Shown piece after piece: positions 28,539 to 36,921 of a stretch of DNA of 64,000 bases. The position numbers and the translations under genes are program-made. Origin of the DNA: Metarhizobium sp964253915 (lineage in GTDB: Bacteria > Pseudomonadota > Alphaproteobacteria > Rhizobiales > Rhizobiaceae); assembly GCF_964253915.1 (NCBI RefSeq), contig NZ_CAXUSG020000020.1:3606-67605 (forward strand). The letters run 5' to 3'. Numbering within the stretch: position 1 is the stretch's first letter; every line of letters begins with the position of its first letter. The notes beneath the pieces were generated by a model that did not search any database, had not been told where the DNA came from, and worked only from the letters and a program-made list of their open reading frames with translations.

Positions 28539-29507
28539 ATGTTCTCCCCGATCCCCGAAACGCTCGACATCGACATTCTTGTCATGCCCGACACCAATCT
28601 TATCCTCGTCGCTTCGGTGATCGAGCCGTTGCGCGTGGTCAACCGCATCGTCGGCCGTGACCTCTATCGCTGGCGAATCTTCAGTCCGGACGGGCAGACG
28701 ATCGAGACGAAAAGCCGGATCCCCGTTCCCGTCGATGGCGCCTTCCGTCCCGAAAAGGAGACGGCGCCCCTCTTCGTGCTTTCCAGCCACAACTGGCGAC
28801 GCAATACGACGCCGGGGCTCAAGATGGCACTCTCCAAGACGGCGCGTCACCGGATCATGGTCGCCGGCATCGAATCGGGCACCTGGCTTTTGGCCGAAAC
28901 CTGCCTGCTCGATAGCGTGCGGGCGACGACGCACTGGGAGGATTTCGACGACTTTGCCAGTGCCTACCCGCAGATCGAGATGGTGCGCGAACGTTTCGTC
29001 ATCGATGGCAAGCGGATCACCACCGGCGGTTCTCTGCCGACCGTCGATCTGATGCTGGAGATCATCCGGCGGCGGCAGGGCTATTCGCTGGCGCTGGAGG
29101 TGTCACGCCAGTTCATCTACGAACAGACGGACCGGCGTCACGATGATGTTTCGGCCATGCCGTCGACCGGAAGCATGCGGGTGGTGGACCAGCGCGTCGC
29201 CCAGGCGGTGAAGCTGATGGAGGAGCATATCGACGAGCCGCTTCTGCTCGCCCGCCTTGCCCGCCGCATCGGCGTCAGCGCTCGCCATTTGCAGGCGCTC
29301 TTTCAGGAAAGCATCGGCGTGCCGCCGCATGTCCATTACCTGGCGCTGCGGCTGAATGCGGCGCGTCGCAAGGTGATCGAAAGCCGGCTCCCTTTTGCCG
29401 ACATCGCCCTTGCGACGGGGTTCAATTCGGCTTCGGCCTTTGCGCGCAGCTACAAGGCGCATTTCAGGGAGAGTGCATCGGAGACGCGGCGGCGGTTGCA
29501 GGGGTGA
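28539..29507 (+). CDS. GATase1-like AraC-family regulator (CdhR-like)
   Basis: A 322-residue regulator. Residues about 10-175 are the DJ-1/PfpI (glutamine-amidotransferase-like) ligand domain: IDILVMPDTNLILVASVIEPLRVVNR, then MVAGIESGTWLLAETCLLD. Residues about 220-320 are a double helix-turn-helix AraC domain: VKLMEEHIDEPLLLARLARRIGVSARHLQALF and ALATGFNSASAFARSYKAHF. Regulators of this subclass (GbdR, CdhR) sense quaternary amines, and CdhR activates carnitine catabolism in Pseudomonas. Divergent placement next to the dehydrocarnitine cleavage gene fits the same role. The start is chosen at the MFSPIPET ATG, where the domain begins. Confidence 0.9.
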   Translation: MFSPIPETLDIDILVMPDTNLILVASVIEPLRVVNRIVGRDLYRWRIFSPDGQTIETKSRIPVPVDGAFRPEKETAPLFVLSSHNWRRNTTPGLKMALSKTARHRIMVAGIESGTWLLAETCLLDSVRATTHWEDFDDFASAYPQIEMVRERFVIDGKRITTGGSLPTVDLMLEIIRRRQGYSLALEVSRQFIYEQTDRRHDDVSAMPSTGSMRVVDQRVAQAVKLMEEHIDEPLLLARLARRIGVSARHLQALFQESIGVPPHVHYLALRLNAARRKVIESRLPFADIALATGFNSASAFARSYKAHFRESASETRRRLQG

Positions 29508-29584
29508 TTTCTTTATCAACTACATTGAACAAAGTGACTTTTACGTGTATTCATATAGATCGTAAATCACAGGTGGAGGTTGCC

Positions 29585-29686
29585 ATGCGTATTCCTCGAT
29601 CCGAAGAATATGAGTTCCGTCTGCGTATTGCGTTGCTTTTTGTTCTGTCGATGTTGGTTGGCTTGGTATTGCTTTCAAGACGCTAG
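29585..29686 (+). CDS. 33-residue membrane microprotein
   Basis: A short frame, MRIPRSEEYEFRLR followed by a hydrophobic helix (IALLFVLSMLVGLVLL) and a basic SRR end, with GGTGGAGGT immediately upstream of the ATG. Charged N-terminus plus one membrane helix is a usual layout for bacterial membrane microproteins. No family is recognised. It lies in an AT-richer gap downstream of the CdhR-like gene. Confidence 0.5.
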   Translation: MRIPRSEEYEFRLRIALLFVLSMLVGLVLLSRR

Positions 29687-29764
29687 TTGTTTGTGTATGG
29701 CGCCTTTTCTGATGGAAGAGGCGTGGATTGAAACAATGTGGTTGAGACTACATACAATTTTGAG

Positions 29765-29789
29765 GCGAGGCGGCTTTCCGTCGCCTCGC
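29765..29789 (-). terminator. hairpin at the end of the SDR operon
   Basis: GCGAGGCG and CGCCTCGC make an 8-bp stem with a nine-base loop that begins at the very end of the SDR stop codon on the minus strand. An AT-rich stretch without a strict U-run follows. Confidence 0.5.
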
Positions 29790-30550
29790 TACACCACCGT
29801 TTCCCCGCCATCTACCACCAGCACCTGTCCCGTCATATAGGACGAGCGGTCCGACACGAGGAACAGCACGGATTCGGCGATTTCCTCGACGCTGCCCCAG
29901 CGGCCGAGGGGTACGCGATCACGAATATATGCCTCCAGCGCCTCGCGGCCGCCGAGTTGGCGGATGAAGGGGTCGTTGAAAGGCGTGTCCACCCAGCCGG
30001 GGCAGAGCGCGTTGACGCGGATGCCGAATTTTCCGTAGTCGCCGGCCATCTGCCGGGTCATGGCGATGACGGCGTGCTTGGTGGTCGTATAGGCGATCAT
30101 CTCGCGGTCGTAGAGGATGCCGGAGGAGGAGGAGGTGTTGAGGATGACGCCCTTGCCGGCGGCCTTCATCGCCGGCACCACCAGCCTTGCGGCGAGGAAA
30201 TGCGAGCGGACGTTCAAGTCCCAGGAGCGGTCGAAGCCGTCGAGCGACACGCTTTCGAGGTCGCCCTCCACCTGCGCGCCGGCATGGTTGTGCAGGATAT
30301 CGATGCGGCTGTGGCGGGCGAGCACGGCGTTGATGCCGGCTTCGAGGGCACCGTCGTCGGTGACGTCGGCGACCAGCGTTTCGGCCTTGCCGCCCTCCGC
30401 CTCGATGACGGCAAGCGACGCGGCAGCACTTTCCGCCTGGCGGTCGACGATGACGACATGCGCGCCTTCGCGGGCGAGAATGGCGGCGGAGGCGCGGCCG
30501 ATGCCGGAGCCGGCGCCGGTGACGAGGGCAACGCGGTCTTTGAGGATCAT
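29789..30550 (-). CDS. short-chain dehydrogenase/reductase
   Basis: A 253-residue classical SDR. The cofactor motif is VTGAGSGIGRA (about residue 10), with Asp in the second strand (VIVDRQAE) pointing to NAD(H). HNHAGA replaces the usual NNAG, an atypical variant. The catalytic residues are Ser in NTSSSSG (about 141) and Tyr-Lys in YTTTKHA (about 154). The end LVVDGGETVV is typical. It is the last gene of the Pot-type transporter operon, four bases after the permease, so it probably acts on the imported solute; the substrate is unknown. Confidence 0.9.
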   Translation of the reverse strand: MILKDRVALVTGAGSGIGRASAAILAREGAHVVIVDRQAESAAASLAVIEAEGGKAETLVADVTDDGALEAGINAVLARHSRIDILHNHAGAQVEGDLESVSLDGFDRSWDLNVRSHFLAARLVVPAMKAAGKGVILNTSSSSGILYDREMIAYTTTKHAVIAMTRQMAGDYGKFGIRVNALCPGWVDTPFNDPFIRQLGGREALEAYIRDRVPLGRWGSVEEIAESVLFLVSDRSSYMTGQVLVVDGGETVV

Positions 30551-30554
30551 GGGG

Positions 30555-31379
30555 TTACTCCGTGGCGGCGGTCTTCGCCTTGCGTTCGCGCATCAGTACG
30601 CGGGCGACGACGATCATCACCAGCGAGGCGACGAGCACCAGCGTGGCGATGGCATTGATTTCCGGCGTGACGCCGCGGCGGATCGAGGCGAAGACATACA
30701 TCGGCAGAGTCGTCTTCGACCCGGCGACGAAGAAGGCGACAATGAAATCGTCGAAGGAAAAGGTGAAGGCGAGCAGGAAGCCAGCGAGGATCGACGGCAG
30801 GATCTGCGGCAGGACGATCTGCCGGAAGGTGGTCAGCGGCGTGGCGTAGAGATCGCCGGAGGCCTCGACGATGTCGCGGCCGAGGCTGGCGATACGCGCC
30901 TTGACGATCATCGTCACCAGCGCCATCGAGAACAGCCCGTGGGCGGCGATGATCGAGCCGTAGCCGAGGCCGATCTTCGGTGGCTGTTCGCCCGGCCAGA
31001 GGCTCGCCAGCACCGGATTGATGAAGGCGAAGACCTCAACCAGCGCCACCAGCGTCGCAATGCCGATGACGACGCCGGGAACGACGATTGCCGCGGCGAA
31101 CAGCCCGTCGAAGACGGCACGCATACGTGGCGTCAGCCGCTCCATACCGAGTGCCGCCATCGTGCCGAACACGGCGGCGAGCGTGGCGCTGGTGAAGGCG
31201 ATGATCAGGCTGTTGATCAAGGCGTCGGTGAGGAAGCCGTTGGACAGCGCCTTGCCGTACCACTGCGTCGAGAAGCCGGTGAACTCGCTGGCATTGCGCC
31301 CGGCATTGAACGAGAACAGCACGACGAGGGCGATCGGCGCGTAGAGGAACAGGTAGACGGCGGAAACGAGGGCGCGCAT
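30555..31379 (-). CDS. ABC permease, PotC type
   Basis: A 274-residue inner-membrane permease with six predicted helices and the binding-protein-dependent coupling loop (VEASGDLYATPLTTFRQIVLPQILPS). The TFSFDDFIVAFFVAG segment is characteristic of the spermidine/putrescine PotC group. Its start overlaps the stop of the PotB-type partner by one base (TGATG). Confidence 0.92.
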   Translation of the reverse strand: MRALVSAVYLFLYAPIALVVLFSFNAGRNASEFTGFSTQWYGKALSNGFLTDALINSLIIAFTSATLAAVFGTMAALGMERLTPRMRAVFDGLFAAAIVVPGVVIGIATLVALVEVFAFINPVLASLWPGEQPPKIGLGYGSIIAAHGLFSMALVTMIVKARIASLGRDIVEASGDLYATPLTTFRQIVLPQILPSILAGFLLAFTFSFDDFIVAFFVAGSKTTLPMYVFASIRRGVTPEINAIATLVLVASLVMIVVARVLMRERKAKTAATE

Positions 31380-32245
31380 CAGACGAGATCCACCTGGCGG
31401 GTGCCGGCAAACCGCCACGCGATGCGCATGGCGACAAGCAGCACGAGAACGACGACGGCAACCAGCGTCACGGCGATTGCCGAGCCGAACGGCCAGTTGC
31501 GCGATTGCAGGAAGAGATCGACCAGCGCGTTGCCGATGAAGAACACCTTGCCGCCGCCGAGCAACTGCGGGATCAGGTATTCGCCGAGCAGCAGGATGGT
31601 GACCAGCGCGGTGCCGGTCATGACGCCGGGCAGGGACAAGGGCAGGGTGATGCCGAAGAAGGTCGAGAGCGGCCTGGCGCCGAGATCAGCGGAGGCTTCC
31701 AGCAGGCGCAGGTCGAGCTTTTCGAGGCTGACATAAATCGGCATGATCATCAGCGGCAGGTAGCCATAGACGATGCCGAGCAGCACGGCGCCGGGCGTGT
31801 TCAGCATCCTGACGTCGCTGATGCCCACCATGTCGAGCAGGTTGGGCAGGCCGCGCGAGCCGAGAATGTACATCCACGCATAGGTGCGCACCAGAAGGCT
31901 GGTCCAGAAGGGCACGACCACCAGCGACACCAGCACCAGCCGGTATTTCGGACTGGCCTTGACGGCGAGGTAATAGGCAACGGGATAGGCGACGATCAGG
32001 CAGAAGAAGGCGCCGACCGGGGCGATCATCAGCGTGTTGCGGAAGGCGGCGGCGCGCGAGCCGAGATTGGCGAACTGCGCGAAGGTAAAGGCCGCCTGAT
32101 AGCCGCCCTCAGGTGCGCGCTCGCCAAAGGCGAAGACCAGGATGGCGATAAAAGGGAGCACCAGGAACACGAACAGCCACGCCGCCGCCGGCGCGACAAG
32201 CGCCGAGGTGACGAGGTTTCGTTTCGTGGCAGGCGTCAAGGGCAT
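31379..32245 (-). CDS. ABC permease, PotB type
   Basis: A 288-residue permease with six helices and the coupling loop LLEASADLGARPLSTFFGITLPLSLPG. VVPFWTSLLVRTYAWMYILG and the final PotB-like LLGEYLIPQLLGGG place it in the polyamine-type group. The ATG at 32245 is preferred over an upstream in-frame start because GGAGCATGG precedes it. About 165 bases separate it from the CDI-type immunity gene upstream. Confidence 0.92.
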   Translation of the reverse strand: MPLTPATKRNLVTSALVAPAAAWLFVFLVLPFIAILVFAFGERAPEGGYQAAFTFAQFANLGSRAAAFRNTLMIAPVGAFFCLIVAYPVAYYLAVKASPKYRLVLVSLVVVPFWTSLLVRTYAWMYILGSRGLPNLLDMVGISDVRMLNTPGAVLLGIVYGYLPLMIMPIYVSLEKLDLRLLEASADLGARPLSTFFGITLPLSLPGVMTGTALVTILLLGEYLIPQLLGGGKVFFIGNALVDLFLQSRNWPFGSAIAVTLVAVVVLVLLVAMRIAWRFAGTRQVDLV

Positions 32246-32410
32246 CGTCCATGCTCCAGGCTGGCTTTGCAATGAAGGGGTACCGGTTTGCGGGTTCGGA
32301 ACATCAGCCGGGCGATGACGTCACGGGCCATCATCTTCCAGACGCCGCCGGAAGCAGATGGGCGGTCCGTGGCGGCCGCCACGTCGCTGCGCACGACGAC
32401 CCCGCCATGT

Positions 32411-32839
32411 TCAGGGCACGGCGGGAGGGAGACGATTGAGGAAGGCGCGGATTTTGTCTTCAAGTTCAAGTTTCTTGTATCCCTCAATGCTATCCCTCTG
32501 ATGGAGGAGAACCTGTGTTGCCAGTTCCTGTAGCCTGAACAGAACCGTCGGGTGTTTCTGCCAGAACGTTTCGTCGATGCCGATGCAGGCGGAAAGCAGG
32601 TCTCCGGCATAATATTCGGTGTCCGCAAGCGGGTCTTCTTCGAGCATCGCCATGGCAAACGGCAGAACCGGTTCCAGGAAAATCTGCTGGCCGACGAGAA
32701 GGCGTATCTCTTCCGGTTCAAGCTGGTCGATCGGTTTCCGGGCAGCCTCTACGATGAGTTCCGGGTAGTAGAGCCGGTTTTCTTCGTCCGTCAGTCCATA
32801 GATCTGGTTCAGGCTTTGCTTTTGCTGTTCGTCTACCAT
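32411..32839 (-). CDS. orphan CDI-type immunity protein (CdiI family)
   Basis: A 142-residue soluble protein with the pattern of contact-dependent-inhibition immunity proteins: EEIRLLVGQQIFLEPVLPFA (about residues 42-61), then LEEDPLADTEYYAGDLLSACI, followed by FWQKHPTVL. AGGAGCGG precedes the ATG. No CdiA toxin, CdiB transporter or Rhs-type gene is in the window, so it is an orphan. It sits inside the Pot-type transporter operon, between the binding protein and the permeases, in the same direction, with 99- and 165-base gaps. Immunity to a neighbour's toxin is an inference. Confidence 0.7.
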   Translation of the reverse strand: MVDEQQKQSLNQIYGLTDEENRLYYPELIVEAARKPIDQLEPEEIRLLVGQQIFLEPVLPFAMAMLEEDPLADTEYYAGDLLSACIGIDETFWQKHPTVLFRLQELATQVLLHQRDSIEGYKKLELEDKIRAFLNRLPPAVP

Positions 32840-32938
32840 GGTCCGCTCCTGAGGTTCACCGGCGAAACGGGCGAGGATAACATCCTATTCGACCGTTTCG
32901 CCGGTGGATTTCAGGGAAACCCGGCATCCGGGATGGCG

Positions 32939-34099
32939 TCAGGCCGACTTGAACCGTGCCATCAACTCGGCGCGGCCCGGATCGGTCAGCGTCACCGCCG
33001 CGCCGAATTCGAGCGGGGTCAGCGCTGCCTCATCCGGATAGACGATCTTGTTCGACGTCACCTCGGCCGGCAGCAGCGCCAGAACGCGGCTGTCTGTGGT
33101 CGGCGCGCCGTTGGCGATGTGCTCCTTCACGGCGACGGCCGGGTCCATCAGGAAGTTGAGCAGCGCATAACCGGCCGCCTTGTTCGGCGCATCCTTGGGG
33201 ATGGCGTAGAAATCGGTCCAGATCTCGCCGCCGTCCTTGCCGAGAATGTAGGCGATCTCCGGCATGTCGCGGTTGAGCTGGGCACCGTCATTGGTCCAGC
33301 ACATGGTGAGCCAGGCATCAGTGGCGCGCATCGAGGGCTGGTAGTCGCTGTTGATGGCATAGAGGTGCGGCTTGACCTTGATCAGCAGCTCCTCGGCCTT
33401 GGCAAGTTCTTCCGGCTTGATGGAGTTGAAGGAGTGGCCGAGCGAAACCAGCGCGTTGCCGATGGTGGTCAGCTGGTAGTCATGCACCATGGCGCGGCCG
33501 TCGGCCTCGGTCTGGGCGAGCTCGAAGAAATCCTTCCACGAGGTCATCGGCGTCTTGATCTTGCCGGTGTTCACGGCAAAGCCTGTCGTGCCCCAGTTCT
33601 TCGGCAGCGCATAGGTCTTGCCGTCGACCATGCCTTCGTTGGTGAAGCGGGTGTTCTGGGTGGACGGGCTGAAGTTCGGCGCCTTGGAAATATCGAGTTC
33701 GTCGATCAGGCCGAGCTTCACATAGGTGGAGATCGTATAATTGGTCGGCACGAACAGGTCCCAGCCCGAGGCGCCGGCCTGCAGCTTCGCCAGCATTTCT
33801 TCGTTGGAGCCGAAGACGTTGACCTCGACGGCAACGCCCGTCGCCGCCGTGAAGGCTTCGAAGGTGGCCGGGTCATGGTAGTTCGGCCAGGTGGCGATCG
33901 ACATCTGCGTGCCGAGATCCTGGGCATGGGCGATGCCGCCCTGCAGGCCGGGGGCGCGGGCCATGACGGCGGCGGCCAGCCCCAGGCCGGTGACGCCGAG
34001 GAAATGGCGGCGGCTGACCGAACCGCGTTTCAGCCGCATGAATTCCTCCATGAAGCGGCTGGCGGAGATCGGCAGGTTATCCTTGTAGTCTTTGCTCAT
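32939..34099 (-). CDS. Tat-exported Pot-type solute-binding protein
   Basis: A 386-residue binding protein of the PotD/PotF type. The twin-arginine signal is unusually far in (SVSRRHFLGVTGLGLAAAVM at about residues 27-46, cleavage near AHAQD), after a 26-residue polar leader. The mature protein starts MSIATWPNYHDP, then AKLQAGASGWDLFVPTNYTI and FAVNTGKI, as in polyamine-binding relatives. It feeds the PotB/PotC permeases. Substrate specificity (polyamine or another amine) is not resolved. Confidence 0.9.
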   Translation of the reverse strand: MSKDYKDNLPISASRFMEEFMRLKRGSVSRRHFLGVTGLGLAAAVMARAPGLQGGIAHAQDLGTQMSIATWPNYHDPATFEAFTAATGVAVEVNVFGSNEEMLAKLQAGASGWDLFVPTNYTISTYVKLGLIDELDISKAPNFSPSTQNTRFTNEGMVDGKTYALPKNWGTTGFAVNTGKIKTPMTSWKDFFELAQTEADGRAMVHDYQLTTIGNALVSLGHSFNSIKPEELAKAEELLIKVKPHLYAINSDYQPSMRATDAWLTMCWTNDGAQLNRDMPEIAYILGKDGGEIWTDFYAIPKDAPNKAAGYALLNFLMDPAVAVKEHIANGAPTTDSRVLALLPAEVTSNKIVYPDEAALTPLEFGAAVTLTDPGRAELMARFKSA

Positions 34100-34137
34100 G
34101 TCGTTGTTCCCTTTTATATTTTGGCTGCTTTACGATT

Positions 34138-35220
34138 TCATGCTGGAAAGACGTGGGCACCCGAGGGGTCGAAGGCGAACTGGACGGCATCGCCTGGTTC
34201 GGCAAGGCCGTCCGCCAGAAGCGACTGGCGTTCCGCAGTGACGAGCAGGTCGCCGAGACCGGAAACGGCAACGGAATATTCGACGCTGGAGCCGAGAAAG
34301 ATGCGGTGGGTGACGGTGCCGGCGATACCGCCCGCCGCTTCTGCAACCTTGGTGAGGCGGATCGCTTCCGGACGGACCGCAAGCGTCACGGCCGTACCGG
34401 GCGCCAGCAACGTATCGCGAACCGGCATCAGGGCGCCGGAGGAAAGGCGCACGGCATTGCCGTTTTCGAGCGTGCCGGACAACCGGTTGGTCTTGCCGAC
34501 GAAATCGGCCACGAAGATGTCGGCCGGGCGGTCGTACACCTCCTGGGGGCTGGCGAATTGCACGATGCGGCCGGCACTCATGACGCAGACCTTGTCGCTC
34601 ATCGACAGTGCCTCTTCCTGGTCGTGGGTGACCAGCACGAAGGTGATGCCGAGTTCGCGCTGCAGCGTCTGCAGCTCGATCTGCATGGCGGTGCGCAGCT
34701 TTTTGTCGAGCGCGGCGAGTGGCTCGTCGAGCAAGAGAACCTTTGGCTTGTTGACCAGAGCGCGGGCAAGCGCCACGCGCTGCTGCTGGCCACCGGACAT
34801 CTCGTGGATGCGGCGCTTGCCGAAACCGTTGAGGCGGACCATCTCCAGCGCCGCGCCGACCCGGCGGGAAATCTCGGCTGCTTCGATCTTCGGCCGCATC
34901 TGCTTCAGGCCATAGGCGACGTTCGCCTCGACATCGAAATGCGGGAAGAGCGCATAGTGCTGAAACACCATGTTGACCGGGCGGCGATAGGGCGGAATGC
35001 CGGCCATGGCTGCGCCGCCGATCTGCACCTCGCCCTCGCTCGGCTGCTCGAAGCCGCCGATCATGCGCAGGCAGGTGGTCTTGCCGCAGCCGGACGGGCC
35101 GAGCAGGGCCACGAACGCGCCTTTCGGCACGGCGAGATTGATGTCGGTCACCGCCGTCACCGCGCCATAACGCTTGGTGACCGAACGGAATTCGATGTCG
35201 TTAACGGACGCGGATGTCAC
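34138..35220 (-). CDS. ABC ATPase, PotA type
   Basis: A 360-residue ATPase: Walker A GPSGCGKTT (about residue 40), Q-loop VFQHYALFPH, signature MSGGQQQRVALARAL, Walker B VLLLDEPLAALD, H-loop VTHDQEEAL, then a C-terminal TOBE domain (about 285-355). It is the first gene of the operon potA-potD-cdiI-potB-potC-SDR. The start is a GTG at 35220 with AGGGAA upstream; no ATG is suitably placed. Divergent from the LuxR-type regulator. Confidence 0.93.
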   Translation of the reverse strand: MTSASVNDIEFRSVTKRYGAVTAVTDINLAVPKGAFVALLGPSGCGKTTCLRMIGGFEQPSEGEVQIGGAAMAGIPPYRRPVNMVFQHYALFPHFDVEANVAYGLKQMRPKIEAAEISRRVGAALEMVRLNGFGKRRIHEMSGGQQQRVALARALVNKPKVLLLDEPLAALDKKLRTAMQIELQTLQRELGITFVLVTHDQEEALSMSDKVCVMSAGRIVQFASPQEVYDRPADIFVADFVGKTNRLSGTLENGNAVRLSSGALMPVRDTLLAPGTAVTLAVRPEAIRLTKVAEAAGGIAGTVTHRIFLGSSVEYSVAVSGLGDLLVTAERQSLLADGLAEPGDAVQFAFDPSGAHVFPA

Positions 35221-35320
35221 TCTCTGTTCCCTGCGGCTGGATTGGGTTTTTTGTGGCAGTCTGTCGCTGCCTTGCCACCGTCGCTTGGAAAACAAGACTA
35301 ATCCCGTCTCCCCAAAGATA

Positions 35321-35380
35321 TATACCCCGAAAGTGGTATTTTGACTGATTTCGTTCTGTGGGAGGAATATATCCCGAAAG
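35321..35380. promoter_or_regulatory. direct repeats in the Pot-operon/luxR divergent promoter
   Basis: TATACCCCGAAAG (35321-35333) and TATATCCCGAAAG (35368-35380) differ at one of 13 bases and lie 47 bp apart between the divergent ATPase and LuxR-type genes. They are candidate binding sites for the LuxR-type regulator. Confidence 0.5.
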
Positions 35381-35414
35381 GCGCCCAGCCATGGGTTTGC
35401 GGGAGGCGGGGAGA

Positions 35415-36224
35415 ATGCGGCTCGATCTCAACATGTTATGCCGGGCTGCAGGCTCGCTGATCGCCGATCCGCCGGGCGACGACGCTGCCACGGGCGAACG
35501 GTTCCGCGCCCTGATGGCGGCACTGGTCGATTTCGATCATGTCGTCGTCTTCGCCAATCGCGGCGAGGAGCGGCCGATTGAACTCTTCAGCACCTTCAAT
35601 CCGGAAGAGCACGTCATCTTCGTCAGCCTGTACCAGGACGGCGCCTATCTCCTCGATCCCTTCCATCACAATGCCCGTGAGAGCCTTGCGGGGGTTTTTC
35701 GCATGCGGGAACTGGCGCCTGACCGCTTCTTTGCCGGCGAATATTATCGCACCTACTATATCAAGACCGGGCTGGCCGAGGAGATCGGCTTCTTCGTGCC
35801 CGACGACGACGGCGTGACGATCGTTCTGTCGCTGATGCGCAAGGAAGCCACGGGGGTGTTTTCGGCGGCGGAGTTCGCGCTGCTGCAGCAGGCCGAACCA
35901 CTGGTCAATGCCATGGTGCGGCAGTTCTGGGGGCAGACGGCGGAGCGTTTCGATGCGGCAAAAGCCGATGCGCGCCATCATGCCCGCCGGCAAGGCGGTG
36001 AGGTGCCCGACCGCATCTGGCGCAGCCTCAATCTCACCAGCCGCGAGGCGTCGATCATCGATCTGGTGCTGCAGGGGCATTCATCCGAATCGATCGGACT
36101 GAGGCTATCGATTTCGACAGGGACGGTGAAGGTTCACAGGCGCAACGTCTACCGCAAGCTCGGTATCTCGTCGCAGACGCAATTGCTGTCGCTGTATCTG
36201 GGGAATTTGAAGTCGTCGGGATAG
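35415..36224 (+). CDS. LuxR-type transcriptional regulator
   Basis: A 269-residue regulator. The C-terminal helix-turn-helix is a standard LuxR/FixJ domain (about residues 205-265): LTSREASIIDLVLQGHSSESIGLRLSISTGTVKVHRRNVYRKLGISS. The N-terminal about 190 residues have no clear autoinducer-binding or receiver motif (no phospho-Asp pocket) and may bind a small ligand. It is divergent from the Pot-type operon, which it most likely controls. The ATG at 35415 is chosen for its GGGAGGCGGGG ribosome site; two in-frame ATGs lie upstream. Confidence 0.87.
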   Translation: MRLDLNMLCRAAGSLIADPPGDDAATGERFRALMAALVDFDHVVVFANRGEERPIELFSTFNPEEHVIFVSLYQDGAYLLDPFHHNARESLAGVFRMRELAPDRFFAGEYYRTYYIKTGLAEEIGFFVPDDDGVTIVLSLMRKEATGVFSAAEFALLQQAEPLVNAMVRQFWGQTAERFDAAKADARHHARRQGGEVPDRIWRSLNLTSREASIIDLVLQGHSSESIGLRLSISTGTVKVHRRNVYRKLGISSQTQLLSLYLGNLKSSG

Positions 36225-36248
36225 GGACGGCCTCAGGAGGAGGGGTAA

Positions 36249-36272
36249 GGGCTGCCGAGCGTTCGGCAGCCC
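36249..36272. terminator. hairpin between luxR-type gene and ribH
   Basis: GGGCTGCCGA and TCGGCAGCCC form a 10-bp perfect stem with a four-base loop between two convergent stops. It may serve both strands, though U-runs are short. Confidence 0.6.
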
Positions 36273-36282
36273 TCGAAAAACC

Positions 36283-36759
36283 TCAGGCGTTGACGAGGGC
36301 GATCTTGCCGCGCTCGGCGAGGATCTGCTTGGCAGCGTTGGCGGCTTCGCGACCCTTGATGACGAAGTGGTTCTTGAAGAAGCCGATATGGGCTTCCGAT
36401 TCCTGGAAGTTATGCGGCGTCAGCACGGCGGAGAGCACCGGCACGCCAGTGTCGAGGCTGACGCGCATCATGGCGTCGAGCACGGTGCCGGCAACGAAAT
36501 CGTGGCGGTAGATGCCGCCGTCGACGACGAAGGCGGTGCCGAGAACGGCGGAGAAGCGGCCGGTCTTGATCAGCGTCTGGGCATGCAACGGGATTTCAAG
36601 CGCGCCGGGCACATCGAAGATCTCGATGTCGCTGGCCTTGCCGCCGAGCTTTTCCCATTCGGCGACGAAGGAGTTGACGCACTGATCGACGATATCGGAA
36701 TGCCAGCGGGCACGGATGACGGCGATTTTGTTTCCTAGCGGATTGACGGCGATCGTCAT
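36283..36759 (-). CDS. ribH: 6,7-dimethyl-8-ribityllumazine synthase
   Basis: A 158-residue lumazine synthase, the penultimate riboflavin step joining 5-amino-6-ribitylaminouracil and dihydroxybutanone phosphate. Motifs: IAVIRARWHSDIVDQC near the N-terminus, DVPGALEIPLHA (about residue 49), GGIYRHDFVA (about 81, containing the catalytic His), and NFQESEAH. It resembles the second, decameric-type RibH2 found in Brucella and rhizobia more than the operon-borne RibH1. No other rib gene is adjacent. An FMN riboswitch lies in its leader. Confidence 0.95.
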   Translation of the reverse strand: MTIAVNPLGNKIAVIRARWHSDIVDQCVNSFVAEWEKLGGKASDIEIFDVPGALEIPLHAQTLIKTGRFSAVLGTAFVVDGGIYRHDFVAGTVLDAMMRVSLDTGVPVLSAVLTPHNFQESEAHIGFFKNHFVIKGREAANAAKQILAERGKIALVNA

Positions 36760-36921
36760 AAGTCTCTTGCCTTTCAAGGGTTTGCCGGCGCCGCCTTCCC
36801 TGGCGGTCCGTGCAAAGTTTGTGATTTGAACCGGATTGCCGCAGACGGCGGTCCGATCCCAAGCATCCCTTGGGCGAACAGCATGGACGCGATATCCCAC
36901 GTGTCGCGGGTATCGGTCAGC

